A stretch of 63,420 nucleotides of DNA from an uncultured Chromatiaceae bacterium (GTDB lineage: Bacteria; Pseudomonadota; Gammaproteobacteria; DRLM01): positions 1-63,420 of the forward strand of contig CALZJG010000107.1 of NCBI GenBank assembly GCA_945787555.1, written 5' to 3'. The notes beneath the pieces are model-generated. The model was not told the DNA's origin. It searched no databases and saw nothing but the letters and a program-made list of their open reading frames with translations. A program made the translations under genes and the position numbers. This document shows positions 41,534 to 51,449 of the stretch, piece after piece (positions within the stretch are counted from its first letter, which is position 1; each line of letters starts with the position of its first letter).

Positions 41534-42335
41534 GTTTATTGGAAACTCCTCCATATAGACATAGGGTCTTTCAATCGCACAAACACTGATTCATATTGCT
41601 TCAACCCCCCTGCCGCTCTACTTTGTTCACGGCCCTGCTCACTGTCTCGAAATATGCCCCAGAGTGAGGGGCGATCGGCTTCATGGTGTAAGCACCCCTC
41701 GAAAAGGCGCACGCCACACCTTCATTAGGATCATCAAACCTTGCGCTGAATTGGTTTTGAGACATCGCTTTAAGCCGGTGTTGTGCGCGAAGCCTTCCTC
41801 GAATCTACGCTGTTGTTCTAGTTCATATACACGAATCCCTCTTAACGTTGGGCACTTATCGCGACGTCGATACAGGTCTATAACATTTCGTGCAGAATTA
41901 GAAAAGCCAGCACAAGCTTTTCTCGAGACTCACATCATGCATTGGCATTACTTGACCATGCTCCCCCTACTAATGCCATTTACATTTATAACCTCTGTTG
42001 GCAACGCCGCTATTGAGAGGTGCAAGGACTCATTTGCCAAGAAATATTTCCTCTTATGGTTGCCACATTGGAGGCGAAGTCTCGCCCACCGCATATATCC
42101 GCGGTCTTGGCTCGGAAGGTTGCATCCAGTGCTAACGTTGATTTGTAAACCATCACTCTTTTTTCACCGCCCCATCGCTCTGATGCGGGTTTGAATATCG
42201 CTGGAACCTAATCGAGGAATACACGCCCTTTCATTTTCTCATCACCAAGGGGATGCACCGGCATGCAGATAGCTCCCTTCTGGAAGCGCGGCACGCTCGC
42301 CGAGCGGTTGCGCGACCTGTTTGACGAAAGTATTT
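41534..42335. other. Gene-poor region, probably decayed
   Basis: About 800 bases between the Spy-like pseudogene and the epimerase. A plus-strand frame (41664-42194) has biased, cysteine- and arginine-rich composition unlike real proteins here. A part from 41937 begins with a signal-like MHWHYLTMLPLLMPFTFITS and may be a scrap of an exported protein, but it breaks up within about 35 codons in any frame. No RNA gene was seen. It matches the decay of the neighbouring pseudogene. Confidence 0.35.
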
Positions 42336-42980
42336 TTACGCCCGCACGAACACCGCCTGGTGCAGATAAGTATCAGACGTCACTTGATCCAATAGAAAAG
42401 AGGCGAGTTCCACGCGGGCAATTTTGCTCATCAACCCCATCTTCAAATCGGTGCCCGCCCTAACCTGGCCGGTACGGGCCCCTTGGGTGAGGCGCGAGGG
42501 CTTCACAATGGTCCAATCGAGGTGACTCGCCACTATCAATTGCTCCTGTTCCAGGCGGTCGGCCATCATGGCGCTGTATTTCTTGTGCACGCTACGGGCC
42601 ATCCAAGTCAATGGCCAACTCCAGTTATCTTCATGGTTTCCGATCATGGCACCGGTCTGACAGATAATCCTCGTCACCTTTCGGCGCTGCATGCTCTCTA
42701 TCATGGCGCGCGTGGCCGCAGCGCAAAAGGTATCAGTATAGGGAGGGCGGGCACCGATTACGCTGATCACGGCATCGCTACCGGCAATCACATCATCGAC
42801 GGCATAGGCCTCGTCAAACCCGCCTACAACGTAGTTCAGGTGAGCATGCTGCTGACGAATGCTGGAACCCTTCCGGACCAATGCATTAACCCGCCAACCA
42901 CGCACCAATGCTTGCGAAATCAAGCTGCGACCTGTAGCACCACTGCCGCCAAAGAGCGCAATTGTCTGAATTGCATTCAC
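42336..42980 (-). CDS. NAD(P)-binding epimerase-like protein (atypical short-chain dehydrogenase)
   Basis: A 214-residue Rossmann protein of the NmrA/YwnB-like group. The nucleotide motif IALFGGSGATGRSLISQAL is at the N-terminus, with VNALVRKGSS after strand 2, DAVISVIGARPPY and LDWTIVKPSRLTQG. These proteins act as reductases, epimerases or redox sensors; the classical Tyr-x-x-x-Lys is not obvious. It stands between decayed DNA and the PagL-like gene, with no clear operon. Function unknown. Confidence 0.78.
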   Translation of the reverse strand: MNAIQTIALFGGSGATGRSLISQALVRGWRVNALVRKGSSIRQQHAHLNYVVGGFDEAYAVDDVIAGSDAVISVIGARPPYTDTFCAAATRAMIESMQRRKVTRIICQTGAMIGNHEDNWSWPLTWMARSVHKKYSAMMADRLEQEQLIVASHLDWTIVKPSRLTQGARTGQVRAGTDLKMGLMSKIARVELASFLLDQVTSDTYLHQAVFVRA

Positions 42981-43061
42981 GGTTTAGCCGCTCCCGAGGA
43001 CGAACTCGGTTGATTCTTAGCATGACGAGCCAAATCAGCCAGGCGAAGGCGGCACATCGTT

Positions 43062-43703
43062 TTAGAAAACATGAGAGAACTGCGTCCCAATACCCTTGGC
43101 ATTATAGGACGGGTTCTCGGGACCGACGCCTTCCCCATTAGAAACATGCAGCCATCGATAACTAATTCCTATGGTGGATGACTTTCCAACTGCGTATGCA
43201 AGCACAGGTCCGATCCGCCACATAAAATTGTAGCGTGATCCGCCAGCGGGGAAATCTCTATCGTAATAGGCGAAGGCCCCGGCCGCATCCAAGGCGCCAG
43301 ACAAGCTCTCAAGCTCAAAGAGGTCGAACTTCGCCAAAACAGTTGGGCCAAAGCCCGTAGCGGAGCTTTCATAGGTAACCTGCTGCAGAGTCCCTGCTGG
43401 CAGACTGCCGATGAGTTGCGTGATCTCTCCTGTCACTCGCGTCGCAGTTAACCCTGCATATAGCGTCATACGCATGGGCTCAAATGTTGCCATGGGGAAT
43501 AATAAATCGAAATTGCGTGTCCTTAACTGGCGATCCTCTTCAGTAGGCTTGAGGTATTCCAGTCCAATGATGAGCGGCGTCCTATTACGAAAGTTCGTTG
43601 ATGACCCCATTCTCTCCTGTGCGTACAGCGGCGAGACTGCGGTGGACATAGTCAGTAGAATAATGCTGACCCCAACCAGAAGGCTTTTCTTGTCAGTCAT
43701 CAT
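43062..43703 (-). CDS. PagL-like outer-membrane lipid A deacylase / acyloxyacyl hydrolase-related barrel
   Basis: A 213-residue outer-membrane protein. The signal peptide is cleaved after about residue 28 (SPLYA), and the chain ends in HVF with the terminal phenylalanine typical of outer-membrane barrels. Alternating strands fill the mature part. Near the C-terminus YRWLHVSNGEGVGPENPSYN resembles the PagL active site, where a histidine and a serine two residues later (here His186 and Ser188) work with a glutamate. PagL removes the 3-O-acyl chain of lipid A. The match is short, so a general small barrel is the alternative. A ribosome site GGAGGGG precedes it. It follows the exporter operon by 23 bases and may be its last gene. 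Confidence 0.65.
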   Translation of the reverse strand: MMTDKKSLLVGVSIILLTMSTAVSPLYAQERMGSSTNFRNRTPLIIGLEYLKPTEEDRQLRTRNFDLLFPMATFEPMRMTLYAGLTATRVTGEITQLIGSLPAGTLQQVTYESSATGFGPTVLAKFDLFELESLSGALDAAGAFAYYDRDFPAGGSRYNFMWRIGPVLAYAVGKSSTIGISYRWLHVSNGEGVGPENPSYNAKGIGTQFSHVF

Positions 43704-43726
43704 GGCCCCTCCAGTCCACCGGTGTT

Positions 43727-46075
43727 TTATCGTTCTGCACTCGCAATATAACCATGCAAGCGCTCTAGCCAGCCGTCCACGCCCTGTGCATCGAGAAAGA
43801 AATCGAATCCGCCTAGGCTGCGCTGCAGGTTCATCAGGTCGATGAGAAATTCGAAGACGGCGTTGGTGGCGGACTCTTCGGCCACCAAAGCGGCGTTCTG
43901 CGCGTCCAGCAGGTCCAGGATGGAAATAGCGCCGCGGGAATACGCGTCAGTCACTAAATCCAAGTTCTTATTCGCGGCAGTCGCGGCGTCTTTGGAAAGT
44001 TGAATAGACGGGTATGAAGCCCCTATGCGGTACAGCGTTGCCCTGACGCGCTGTTCGACCCGGTCCCGGATGGCATCCCGTTGAGTGAGTTGTTGATTCA
44101 ACGCCAGCCGGCTTCCGGAGAGTCGTGCACGTCGGGCGCCGCCCTCGAACAGCGGTAGTGATACATTGACACCCACAGACCAATCGGTATCGTCCTCGCC
44201 GGCCAGGCCAGCCACGCGGTTTTCATCCATGACATGGGTAATCCCACCCTGTAGCGATACCGTCGGCGACCAATAGGCGCGCCGGCGGCTTTCGAGTTGC
44301 CGTTTGGTGGCGGCAAGCAGGGCTTCCAGGCCTGTCAGCTCGGGCGAGGCTGCCAGCGCGTCTTTCACCATGAAGTCACCCATGAGTTCGAAGGCGCGGT
44401 CATTGATTACATACTCGAACAGCTCCTTGCGGCTGACCACGAGGCGGGGATCCTCCAGAGTGGCGGGTTCGGCAATGAAAGCCTCCTTGAGTTGCCGGTG
44501 CAACAGGCGGTTGACGGCGTCGCGGGCTTGTTGAAGTTGCGCCTGAGCGTCAAGCAACTCCTGGCGGGAGGTAGCCAGTTCGCTCTCCCAGCGGTAGACC
44601 TCGGCAGGATTGGCGACGCCTATCCGCTGCCGGACGCGGGCCAGCTCCAGGTTGGCGCGGCTAAGATTCATATCTTCCCGGCGGATGTGGACGAAGGTTT
44701 GCGCCTTCAGCACGTTGAGATAGGCCGTGGTGGCCTCAAGGATGATGTCCAGCTCCAGTTGGCGCTTCAGAGCCTGGCGGTTCTCTTGTAGATAGCGCTG
44801 GATCTCCACATTGGCGCGGACTTGATCGGAGTAAAGCAACTGGCTCAGCGTGATCGCCGCAGTGGTGGACTGTTCTGCAGCTACCCCGCTGATCACCGCC
44901 GTACTGCCGCCGTTAAGCTGGGCATAACCGACTGAGGCATCGAGCTGAGGCAACAACCTGGCGCGGGCCTCAGCAACCTCCATCTGACCCGCTTCAAGTC
45001 CTAGGGCGGCCGCCCTCAGCTCCAAATTGGCGGCGACCGCCTCCAGTGCCACGGCTCCCAGGGAGAGCGGCCGTCCTTGCGGCTCCGGCTCCTCATGTAA
45101 CAACATGGCCTCGTTCAGAATGTCGAAGCGGGGTGAAATGCCCAACGCCCGCGCGGTGGCCATATTGATGGTCAAACGCCGCTTGCCTTGAAAGCTGACT
45201 GGTTGTTTTTCCGCCGCCTCACCATGAATGACGGCGTGCATGTTCAAGGCGTTGCGGCGCGCCAGCCGCCGCCAATCGGTGGCCGGGGCCTCCGCCATCA
45301 GCAGGCCCTGCTCCACCAGCCGGGAATCGAGCAAACTGTAACTGGGCAGCCTTCTCTCAATCAGGGCGGCGATCAGGCGATCCAAGGCCGCCGGGCCGAG
45401 GCGCGCCAGGTCGGTGACCACCACTGCATCGACATCGTCCGGCAGCCTGTCTGCCAGATCCTCGTTGCGGGCGCGCTGCTGAATGAATAACAACTCAACA
45501 CCGCCTGCCGCAGTGACTTCCCGGGCGCGACGAATCAGCCCCGGCTGAGCCGCGTAGTTGGCTTCGTCAACCAGCACAGCGACTTTATTGAAATCGGCCA
45601 CACTTTTAAAGACCTGCAGGTCGCGGATAAAGTCGGCCTCGCCGCTCAGGTAGTTAAGATGGCGCACGCCGCTGGTGTTGTTTTTCCTGGGCAGGCCCTG
45701 CAAGTCTGCATCCATCACAAACGGTGCAAAGGTCGGCTTCCGCAACGGCCCGCTAAGCGCGGCGACGGCGCTGGAGACGTAGCCCAGCGCCAACACCATG
45801 TCCACCTCAGGATCCTCCTGCAGTTGTTTCAGCGCCGTGGCGATACGCTCGGCCGACCAGGCGCCATCGAGCTGTGTTGCTGCAGGGAAGCGGACGTCAA
45901 TATCGGCTTGAGTCAGGACCAGGAGTTCGTTTTTGAATAACTCCGGTGACCAGCTGATGTGCTCAATAGGCCCGTCGGTGACGATGCCGATGGTTATGAC
46001 CTTTGCGGCCTGGGCGACCGGCATCAGCAACGAAAGTATTATAAGCGTGATGCCGAACAGCTTATGTCTTCTCAT
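43727..46075 (-). CDS. TolC-type outer-membrane efflux protein fused to an N-terminal periplasmic binding domain
   Basis: A 782-residue fusion. After a signal peptide (MRRHKLFGITLIILSLLMPV, then AQA), residues about 25-303 form a complete ABC-type substrate-binding domain of the TrpX-like family: ITIGIVTDGPIEHISWSPEL, VDMVLALGYVSSAVAALSGP, KPTFAPFVMDADLQGLP and the closing INMATARALGISPRFDI. Residues about 336-778 are an outer-membrane factor with two long helical repeats, ATTAYLNVLKAQ, VGVNVSLPLFEGGARRARL and YSRGAISILDLLDAQNAALV. It ends the HlyD-RbbA-YhhJ operon, so it should form the outer channel. The start could be the ATG at 46099, seven codons earlier. I know of no standard protein with this architecture. 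Confidence 0.82.
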   Translation of the reverse strand: MRRHKLFGITLIILSLLMPVAQAAKVITIGIVTDGPIEHISWSPELFKNELLVLTQADIDVRFPAATQLDGAWSAERIATALKQLQEDPEVDMVLALGYVSSAVAALSGPLRKPTFAPFVMDADLQGLPRKNNTSGVRHLNYLSGEADFIRDLQVFKSVADFNKVAVLVDEANYAAQPGLIRRAREVTAAGGVELLFIQQRARNEDLADRLPDDVDAVVVTDLARLGPAALDRLIAALIERRLPSYSLLDSRLVEQGLLMAEAPATDWRRLARRNALNMHAVIHGEAAEKQPVSFQGKRRLTINMATARALGISPRFDILNEAMLLHEEPEPQGRPLSLGAVALEAVAANLELRAAALGLEAGQMEVAEARARLLPQLDASVGYAQLNGGSTAVISGVAAEQSTTAAITLSQLLYSDQVRANVEIQRYLQENRQALKRQLELDIILEATTAYLNVLKAQTFVHIRREDMNLSRANLELARVRQRIGVANPAEVYRWESELATSRQELLDAQAQLQQARDAVNRLLHRQLKEAFIAEPATLEDPRLVVSRKELFEYVINDRAFELMGDFMVKDALAASPELTGLEALLAATKRQLESRRRAYWSPTVSLQGGITHVMDENRVAGLAGEDDTDWSVGVNVSLPLFEGGARRARLSGSRLALNQQLTQRDAIRDRVEQRVRATLYRIGASYPSIQLSKDAATAANKNLDLVTDAYSRGAISILDLLDAQNAALVAEESATNAVFEFLIDLMNLQRSLGGFDFFLDAQGVDGWLERLHGYIASAER

Positions 46076-46104
46076 TGCCCTATTCCCTATTGCATCCATA
46101 GTAT

Positions 46105-47229
46105 TCAGCCCTGTATTAGCGTAACGGTCTTGCGAAAGCGCAACAGGGCCGCCAAGAAAAAAAGTCCGCCGATAGCGGCGATGGCGGCGAACTGCGGCCA
46201 CACCACCCCTAGTCCTGCATCACGAAATAGAATGGCCTGAGCCAGACTGACAAAATGCGTGGATGGCACCAGCTGCATAATAGTCTGTAGTTCCACCGGC
46301 ATACTCTCCAGCGGGGTGTTGCCACCGGACAATAGCAACATGACCACATACACAATCATGGTGAGCAGCCCGAACTGGGGCATAGAGCGGGCCAACGTCG
46401 CCAGATAGATACCCAGTGAAGTCACCGAAAATAGATAAATCACCGTCCCGCCAAGATAGAGCAGGATAGAGCCGCTGATGGGCACCGCCAGGGCTCCTTG
46501 CACGACGATAAAGAGCGAGAGACTTGCGGCGATGACAACCACCAATCCGTTGGCCCAGACCTTGGCGAGCATGATCTCTAGCGGTCGCAACGGCATCACC
46601 AGCAGATGTTCGATAGTGCCGTGCTCACGCTCGCGGATCAGAGCGGCGCCGGTGAGCAGCATGGCCATCAGAGTGATGTTGTTGGTGAGTGCCATGGCGC
46701 CCTGAAACCAGGTCGCCTCCATATTGGGATTGAAGCGCGCGCGGGTAACGATGTTCACAGCGGGGGCCGGGAGGCGGCTTGGTAAAAACGCGCTCAGTTC
46801 TTGGGCAAAAATGCGCTGGATATAGCCGGCGCCGGTGCCCGCCAGGCCCATGGCGGTGGCATCGACATTGAGTTGGATCACCGTGGGTCGTCCGGCCAGG
46901 AGGTCTGCCTGAAACCCCGGCGGGATATCGATGACAAAGGCATAACGCGCCGCTTCCATGGCGGCATCTATCTCGTCTATCTGCAATACCACCGGAGCCT
47001 GGAAATGCGGCTGCAACAGAGCGTCGCCGATGCGTCGGGAGAGTTGAGAGCGGTCTTCATCCACAATACCCACTGCGGCGTTGACCACGCCGGTGGTGGC
47101 GTTCTGGGCCTCCTCGAAGACGGCGAAGGTGAACATATACACGATTAGGAACAGCATCACCGGGTCAAAGCGCAGGCTGAACAGCTCTTTGATCCCCAGT
47201 TGCAAGATATTGGAGAGGCTTCGTCTCAC
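46105..47229 (-). CDS. ABC-2 type permease, YhhJ-like
   Basis: A 374-residue inner-membrane permease, the same length as Escherichia coli YhhJ. It has one N-terminal helix (MLFLIVYMFTFAVFEE), a large periplasmic domain (about 40-175, with VGIVDEDRSQLSRRIGDALL) and five C-terminal helices. The cytoplasmic motif LIREREHGTIEHLLVMPLRP is the ABC-2 coupling signature. It works with the ATPase-permease encoded 2 bases upstream. The substrate of this exporter group is uncertain. Confidence 0.87.
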   Translation of the reverse strand: MRRSLSNILQLGIKELFSLRFDPVMLFLIVYMFTFAVFEEAQNATTGVVNAAVGIVDEDRSQLSRRIGDALLQPHFQAPVVLQIDEIDAAMEAARYAFVIDIPPGFQADLLAGRPTVIQLNVDATAMGLAGTGAGYIQRIFAQELSAFLPSRLPAPAVNIVTRARFNPNMEATWFQGAMALTNNITLMAMLLTGAALIREREHGTIEHLLVMPLRPLEIMLAKVWANGLVVVIAASLSLFIVVQGALAVPISGSILLYLGGTVIYLFSVTSLGIYLATLARSMPQFGLLTMIVYVVMLLLSGGNTPLESMPVELQTIMQLVPSTHFVSLAQAILFRDAGLGVVWPQFAAIAAIGGLFFLAALLRFRKTVTLIQG

Positions 47230-47231
47230 GG

Positions 47232-49955
47232 TCAGCGCTCCTGTGTCTTCAACAGGCTCAGCGCCAATAGCAAGTAGACCAAGATCAACAGCGCCAACAC
47301 CCAGAAGTTAAACATCAGCGCCTCGAAACCCAGGGCCTTGGTAAAGGTACCCAAGCTGATCTGCTGAAAATAACTGCTAGGAAAGATCTTGGCGAATACC
47401 TGGGCGCCGGGCGTGAGGGAAGCCACCGGGGCGAAAAAGCCCGAAAAATTGACCGCGGGCACGGTGGTGATAATGGCTGTGCCGAATATCGCTGCGATCT
47501 GGGTCTTCATGAAGGAGGACATCAACAGGCCCAGGCCGGTGGTGGCGATGACATAAAGCAGTCCCCCCACCAGCAAGGCAAGCACGCTGCCTTTGATCGG
47601 TACCTTAAACAGGAAAACCGCTAACAATACCAGGCTAGTGAAGTTAAGCAGGGCGATCAACACATAGGGCGCCTGCTTACCCAGCAGGAATTCCAGACCG
47701 CTCACCGGGGTGGCGTAAAGATTGGTAATGGAACCCATCTCTTTTTCGCGCACCACCCCAGCGGCGGTCATCATGGCCGGAATCCAGATCAGCATCATCA
47801 TAATGGTGCCAGGGACAATGGCATAGATACTCTTGAAGTCCTGGTTGTAACGAAAGCGGGTTTCGATGCTGAGTGGTGCCCGTTGCTGGGCAATGTCGAA
47901 CTCACCGCGCCTGCGCTGTTCCAGGTAAAACTGGTGCACACCGAGGATGTAACCACGAGTCGATTCGGCGCGAAACGGGAGCGTGCCGTCCAGCCAGATG
48001 CCCACTTCCGGATGGCGGCCACGCTTCAGATCTTTGCCGAAGCCCGGCGGTATTTCGATGACGAAAGTTACTTCGCCTTTACGCAACTGGTTTTCCACAT
48101 CGTCGTAGTCACGCAACGGTGGGCGTTGTGCGAAGTAGCGAGAACCGGAAAAGTTCTCCAGATAGCTGCGGCTTTCCGGGGTTTGGTCGTAGTCGAGTAC
48201 AGCGTAAGAGATATCTTCCAGATCAAAGGTGATGCCGTAGCCGAAGGCAATCATCAAAATTATAGGGCCGAGCAGCGCGAAGGCGATGCGAATCGGATCG
48301 CGCACGATTTCCAGACTCTCGCGGCGAGCATAAGCCCAGGCGCGGGCAGGGTCGATGGGCCAGCGTTTTGACCTTGTGTGCGGCGATGTTGCTTGATTTC
48401 GGTGATCAGGCTGGACTTGCGCTGGCTCGCTGGCGGCGGCCTCCTCCAGGTAGGTGATAAAGGTCTCCTCCAGGTTTTCAGTTCCGCGCTCGCGAATCAA
48501 TGCCGCCGGACTGCCCTGGGCCAGCACCCGACCGGCGTGCATGAACGAGATGCGGTCACAGCGTTCGGCTTCGTTCATGAAATGGGTGGAGATGAAGATG
48601 GTAACGCCGTCTTGTCGTGACAGCTGTATCAGCAGCGCCCAGAACTGATCCCGCGCCACCGGGTCCACCCCTGAGGTGGGCTCGTCGAGGATCAACATCT
48701 CCGGGCCATGGATCACCGCGACGGCCAAAGAGAGCCTTTGGCGCACACCCAGGGGCAGCTTTTCCGCTAGCTCAAATCTCGCCTCACCCAGGCCAAAGCG
48801 TTCGATCATCTCCTCTATCCGTGCTGCAATCTTTGCCTTAGGTAATTGGAAGATGCGTGCATGTAACATCAGGTTTTGCTGTACCGTCAGTTCACTGTAG
48901 AGCGAGAAGGCCTGGGACATATATCCGACCCGCTTTCTCAGGTCGATGTCCCGGGCATCGGCGGGATGGCCAAACAGTCGCGCCTCGCCCCTCGAACTCG
49001 GCAGCAATCCAGTGAGCATCTTCATGGTCGTGGTCTTGCCGCAACCGTTGGAACCCAGAAAACCGAAGATCTCGCCGCCTTCGATAGTGAAACTCACCTG
49101 GTCAACAGCAATGAAGTTGCCAAAACGGCGGGTAAGACCGCTGGCCTCGATCGCCGGCGACCCATGCTTAACTTGGCGTGGCGGTATGGTTAATGTTTGG
49201 TAGCCACGACGTTTGTGCTCGGGTAAGAGCTGGATGAAGGCCATTTCCAGGCTAGTGGTGCGGGTGCGGGCCTTCAACTCCGCTGGGCTGCCGCTGGCCA
49301 GAATCCGGCCCGCCTCCATCGCCACCAACCAGTCGAAACGCTCAGCCTCGTCCATATAGGCCGTTGCCACAATCACACTCATCCCTTCGCGACGGCAGCG
49401 AACTCGTTCGATGAGTTCCCAGAACTGTCGCCGCGACAAGGGATCGACACCGGTGGTGGGTTCATCCAGTATCAGCAGTTGCGGATCGTGAATCAGTGCA
49501 CAACACAAGCCCAATTTCTGTTTCATGCCCCCGGAAAGCTTTCCCGCCGCACGATCGGCAAAGGGCGTCAGTCCGGTGCTGTCGAGCAGTTCCTTGATGC
49601 GCCTTAGCCGCTCTTCACGAGGATGGCCAAACAGGCGGCCGAAGAAATCGATATTCTCGGATACCGACAACGTCATGTAGAGGTTGTGACCCAGCCCCTG
49701 GGGCATGTAGGCGATACGGGGGCAAATGGCGCGACGGGACAGCGGGCTACGCATATCGCGACCGAGCACCTGCACGGTGCCCGTTTGGATTTTGCGCACA
49801 CCGGCTATCAGCGCCAGCAAGCTAGACTTGCCCACACCATCGGGGCCGATCAGGCCCGTCATGCCGCCGGCGGGAATCTCGAGGTTGATACCGTCCATCG
49901 CTACAAGTTTTTTGTAGCGATGGGTAAGATCAGTGAGCCTCGCTACAGGCGTCAC
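47232..49955 (-). CDS. RbbA-like double ATPase fused to ABC-2 permease
   Basis: A 907-residue protein with the architecture of Escherichia coli RbbA (YhiH, 911 residues): two ABC ATPase domains followed by an ABC-2 permease. Domain 1 has Walker [11 protein letters not shown], signature [11 protein letters not shown] and [20 protein letters not shown]. Domain 2 has [16 protein letters not shown], a changed signature [12 protein letters not shown], and [20 protein letters not shown]. Residues about 545-907 hold the permease with a large periplasmic loop and the [20 protein letters not shown] coupling motif. RbbA was named for ribosome-associated ATPase activity, but the operon (hlyD, this gene, permease, outer factor) points to export. 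Drug, lipid or peptide substrates are all possible. Confidence 0.9.
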   Translation of the reverse strand: MTPVARLTDLTHRYKKLVAMDGINLEIPAGGMTGLIGPDGVGKSSLLALIAGVRKIQTGTVQVLGRDMRSPLSRRAICPRIAYMPQGLGHNLYMTLSVSENIDFFGRLFGHPREERLRRIKELLDSTGLTPFADRAAGKLSGGMKQKLGLCCALIHDPQLLILDEPTTGVDPLSRRQFWELIERVRCRREGMSVIVATAYMDEAERFDWLVAMEAGRILASGSPAELKARTRTTSLEMAFIQLLPEHKRRGYQTLTIPPRQVKHGSPAIEASGLTRRFGNFIAVDQVSFTIEGGEIFGFLGSNGCGKTTTMKMLTGLLPSSRGEARLFGHPADARDIDLRKRVGYMSQAFSLYSELTVQQNLMLHARIFQLPKAKIAARIEEMIERFGLGEARFELAEKLPLGVRQRLSLAVAVIHGPEMLILDEPTSGVDPVARDQFWALLIQLSRQDGVTIFISTHFMNEAERCDRISFMHAGRVLAQGSPAALIRERGTENLEETFITYLEEAAASEPAQVQPDHRNQATSPHTRSKRWPIDPARAWAYARRESLEIVRDPIRIAFALLGPIILMIAFGYGITFDLEDISYAVLDYDQTPESRSYLENFSGSRYFAQRPPLRDYDDVENQLRKGEVTFVIEIPPGFGKDLKRGRHPEVGIWLDGTLPFRAESTRGYILGVHQFYLEQRRRGEFDIAQQRAPLSIETRFRYNQDFKSIYAIVPGTIMMMLIWIPAMMTAAGVVREKEMGSITNLYATPVSGLEFLLGKQAPYVLIALLNFTSLVLLAVFLFKVPIKGSVLALLVGGLLYVIATTGLGLLMSSFMKTQIAAIFGTAIITTVPAVNFSGFFAPVASLTPGAQVFAKIFPSSYFQQISLGTFTKALGFEALMFNFWVLALLILVYLLLALSLLKTQER

Positions 49956-49987
49956 AGTTCAAGTCCTGTATCGCTTTAACAAGCGGA

Positions 49988-50983
49988 TCATTGTGGACGC
50001 TCCGTCGAGCGCAACGACGCCGGCCATGCGGCGTCTGCACCAAGGCGAATGTACGCCACACCGGGGATGCCGGTCTTGGCCAAGGCGACATGTTGCTTAA
50101 GAAACTCGGCGTCGAGCTGGACTTTGAGGCGGAACATCAGTTTCTCGCGCTCGGTGCGGGTTTCCACCTCTTTGGGTGTGAACTGGGCCCTGGGTGCGAC
50201 GAAGGTGACCTTGGCGGGAATGGCGACCTCTTCTATCCCGTCGAGTACAACGCGGGCTTCGGCACCCACTGCCACCCGGGCCGCCTGCTGGGTCGGCAGA
50301 AAGAGAGTCATATAGATATCTGTGGGATCAAGTACGGTAAGCACCTTACCTCCGGCAGGCAAGACTTCACCGGCTTCGGCTAAGCGGTACAGGACCCTGC
50401 CTTTGATGGGCGCCCTGAGTACGCTGTCATCCAGCTGGGTTTGAATCAGCTCTGTGTTGGCAATAGCGGCTTCAATGGCCGCTTCGGCGTTGGAAAGCTG
50501 GGCCCTCGCCGCCGCCAGCGTTGCCTTAGAAGTCTCCACGGCAGTTTCATCACGCTGCAGCTGCTCCAGGGAGATACTGTCGTTTACGTAGAGCCCTTTC
50601 GCACGCTCCAGGTCTTTCTTGGCGAGAGAGAGTTCGCTCTTGCGCTGGGCAATCACTGCTGTGGCGAAGAACTTTTCCTGTTCAGTGCTACGAACCTCGG
50701 CTTGGGCTCGACGCAACTGCGCCGCCAGCTCTTGGGTATCGAACCTCGCCAACTCCTGATCGATCTCGACCTTGTCGCCCTCTCTGACAAATACTTGCTC
50801 AAGCCGGCCGCCGTATTTTGTGGTGATATCTACCTCAATCGCTTCGGTGCGCCCGTTCCCCAACGCGAAGTCTTCCGGGAGTTCCGGCTGGCGCATAAGA
50901 ATCACGAGATATGCGATAACCACCACGGTGATACCGGCCACAACGATCAGGATGGTTCTCGATCTCGCTGAATGACTATGCAC
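49988..50983 (-). CDS. HlyD-family periplasmic adaptor (YhiI-like)
   Basis: A 331-residue membrane-fusion protein. I place the start at the GTG at 50983, preceded by GGGAGG, which puts one membrane helix (TILIVVAGITVVVIAYLVIL) at residues about 10-29; in-frame codons to 51040 lack a ribosome site. A lipoyl-like half motif TKYGGRLEQVFVREGDKVEI, a coiled coil with AQLRRAQAEVRSTEQEK, and the second half DSVLRAPIKGRVLYRLAEAG follow. It would bridge the ABC-2 permeases and the outer channel. It is the first gene of a four- or five-gene operon, the counterpart of yhiI-rbbA-yhhJ. Confidence 0.9.
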   Translation of the reverse strand: MHSHSARSRTILIVVAGITVVVIAYLVILMRQPELPEDFALGNGRTEAIEVDITTKYGGRLEQVFVREGDKVEIDQELARFDTQELAAQLRRAQAEVRSTEQEKFFATAVIAQRKSELSLAKKDLERAKGLYVNDSISLEQLQRDETAVETSKATLAAARAQLSNAEAAIEAAIANTELIQTQLDDSVLRAPIKGRVLYRLAEAGEVLPAGGKVLTVLDPTDIYMTLFLPTQQAARVAVGAEARVVLDGIEEVAIPAKVTFVAPRAQFTPKEVETRTEREKLMFRLKVQLDAEFLKQHVALAKTGIPGVAYIRLGADAAWPASLRSTERPQ

Positions 50984-51071
50984 CGTTGTTCCTCCCTGAT
51001 TGATAGGATGGACCGCGACTAGCGGCGTTACCCTAAACACTTATTCATGTTCATGGCGACTAAGCTGCCTC

Positions 51072-51449
51072 CTATGTCATACCTCCCACGGTGATGAATG
51101 CAGCCGATAATGCCAATACAAACGGACACATCTTAAATGGCAGGAACTTGACCTTATACCCTGTGAAAAAGGCCACTATAGCCAATGATAGAAGAGCGCA
51201 AGCCGATACACCATAAACAAGCTTCGAAATAGGGTTAGACATATCCGCGTAGGTCACCAGCGCGACCAGCGCTCCAATGAATATCAAGGCAACTCCCTCA
51301 ACAATCCACTCCATGGTAATGATGTTGCGATTATCGTCACTGATGCCACCAAACCCTGCGACGACATTCTTCGTCGGAATGAGATGGGCGATACCCCAGA
51401 TAGCGGATAGCGCCGCACCGATATAGATAATTATCTTTGACATTGTCAT
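51072..51449 (-). CDS. Small four-helix membrane protein
   Basis: A 125-residue inner-membrane protein with four predicted helices: IIIYIGAALSAIWGIAHLI, MEWIVEGVALIFIGALVALV, LVYGVSACALLSLAIVAFFT and CPFVLALSAAFITVGG. The loop VAGFGGISDDNRNIITMEWI is polar. I do not recognise a function. It lies upstream of hlyD on the same strand with a gap of about 90 bases, so it may be independent of the exporter operon. Confidence 0.65.
   Translation of the reverse strand: MTMSKIIIYIGAALSAIWGIAHLIPTKNVVAGFGGISDDNRNIITMEWIVEGVALIFIGALVALVTYADMSNPISKLVYGVSACALLSLAIVAFFTGYKVKFLPFKMCPFVLALSAAFITVGGMT

Noticed and set aside
41664-42194. 176-codon plus-strand frame in the gene-poor region
   Set aside because: Composition is rich in Arg, Cys and Ser without domain pattern, no ribosome site precedes it, and its only signal-like stretch begins deep inside and soon loses coherence.
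42263-42463. 66-codon plus-strand frame beginning MQIAPFWKRGTLAERLRDLF
   Set aside because: Most of it is antisense to the epimerase-like gene; the first 24 codons alone are not enough to support a gene.
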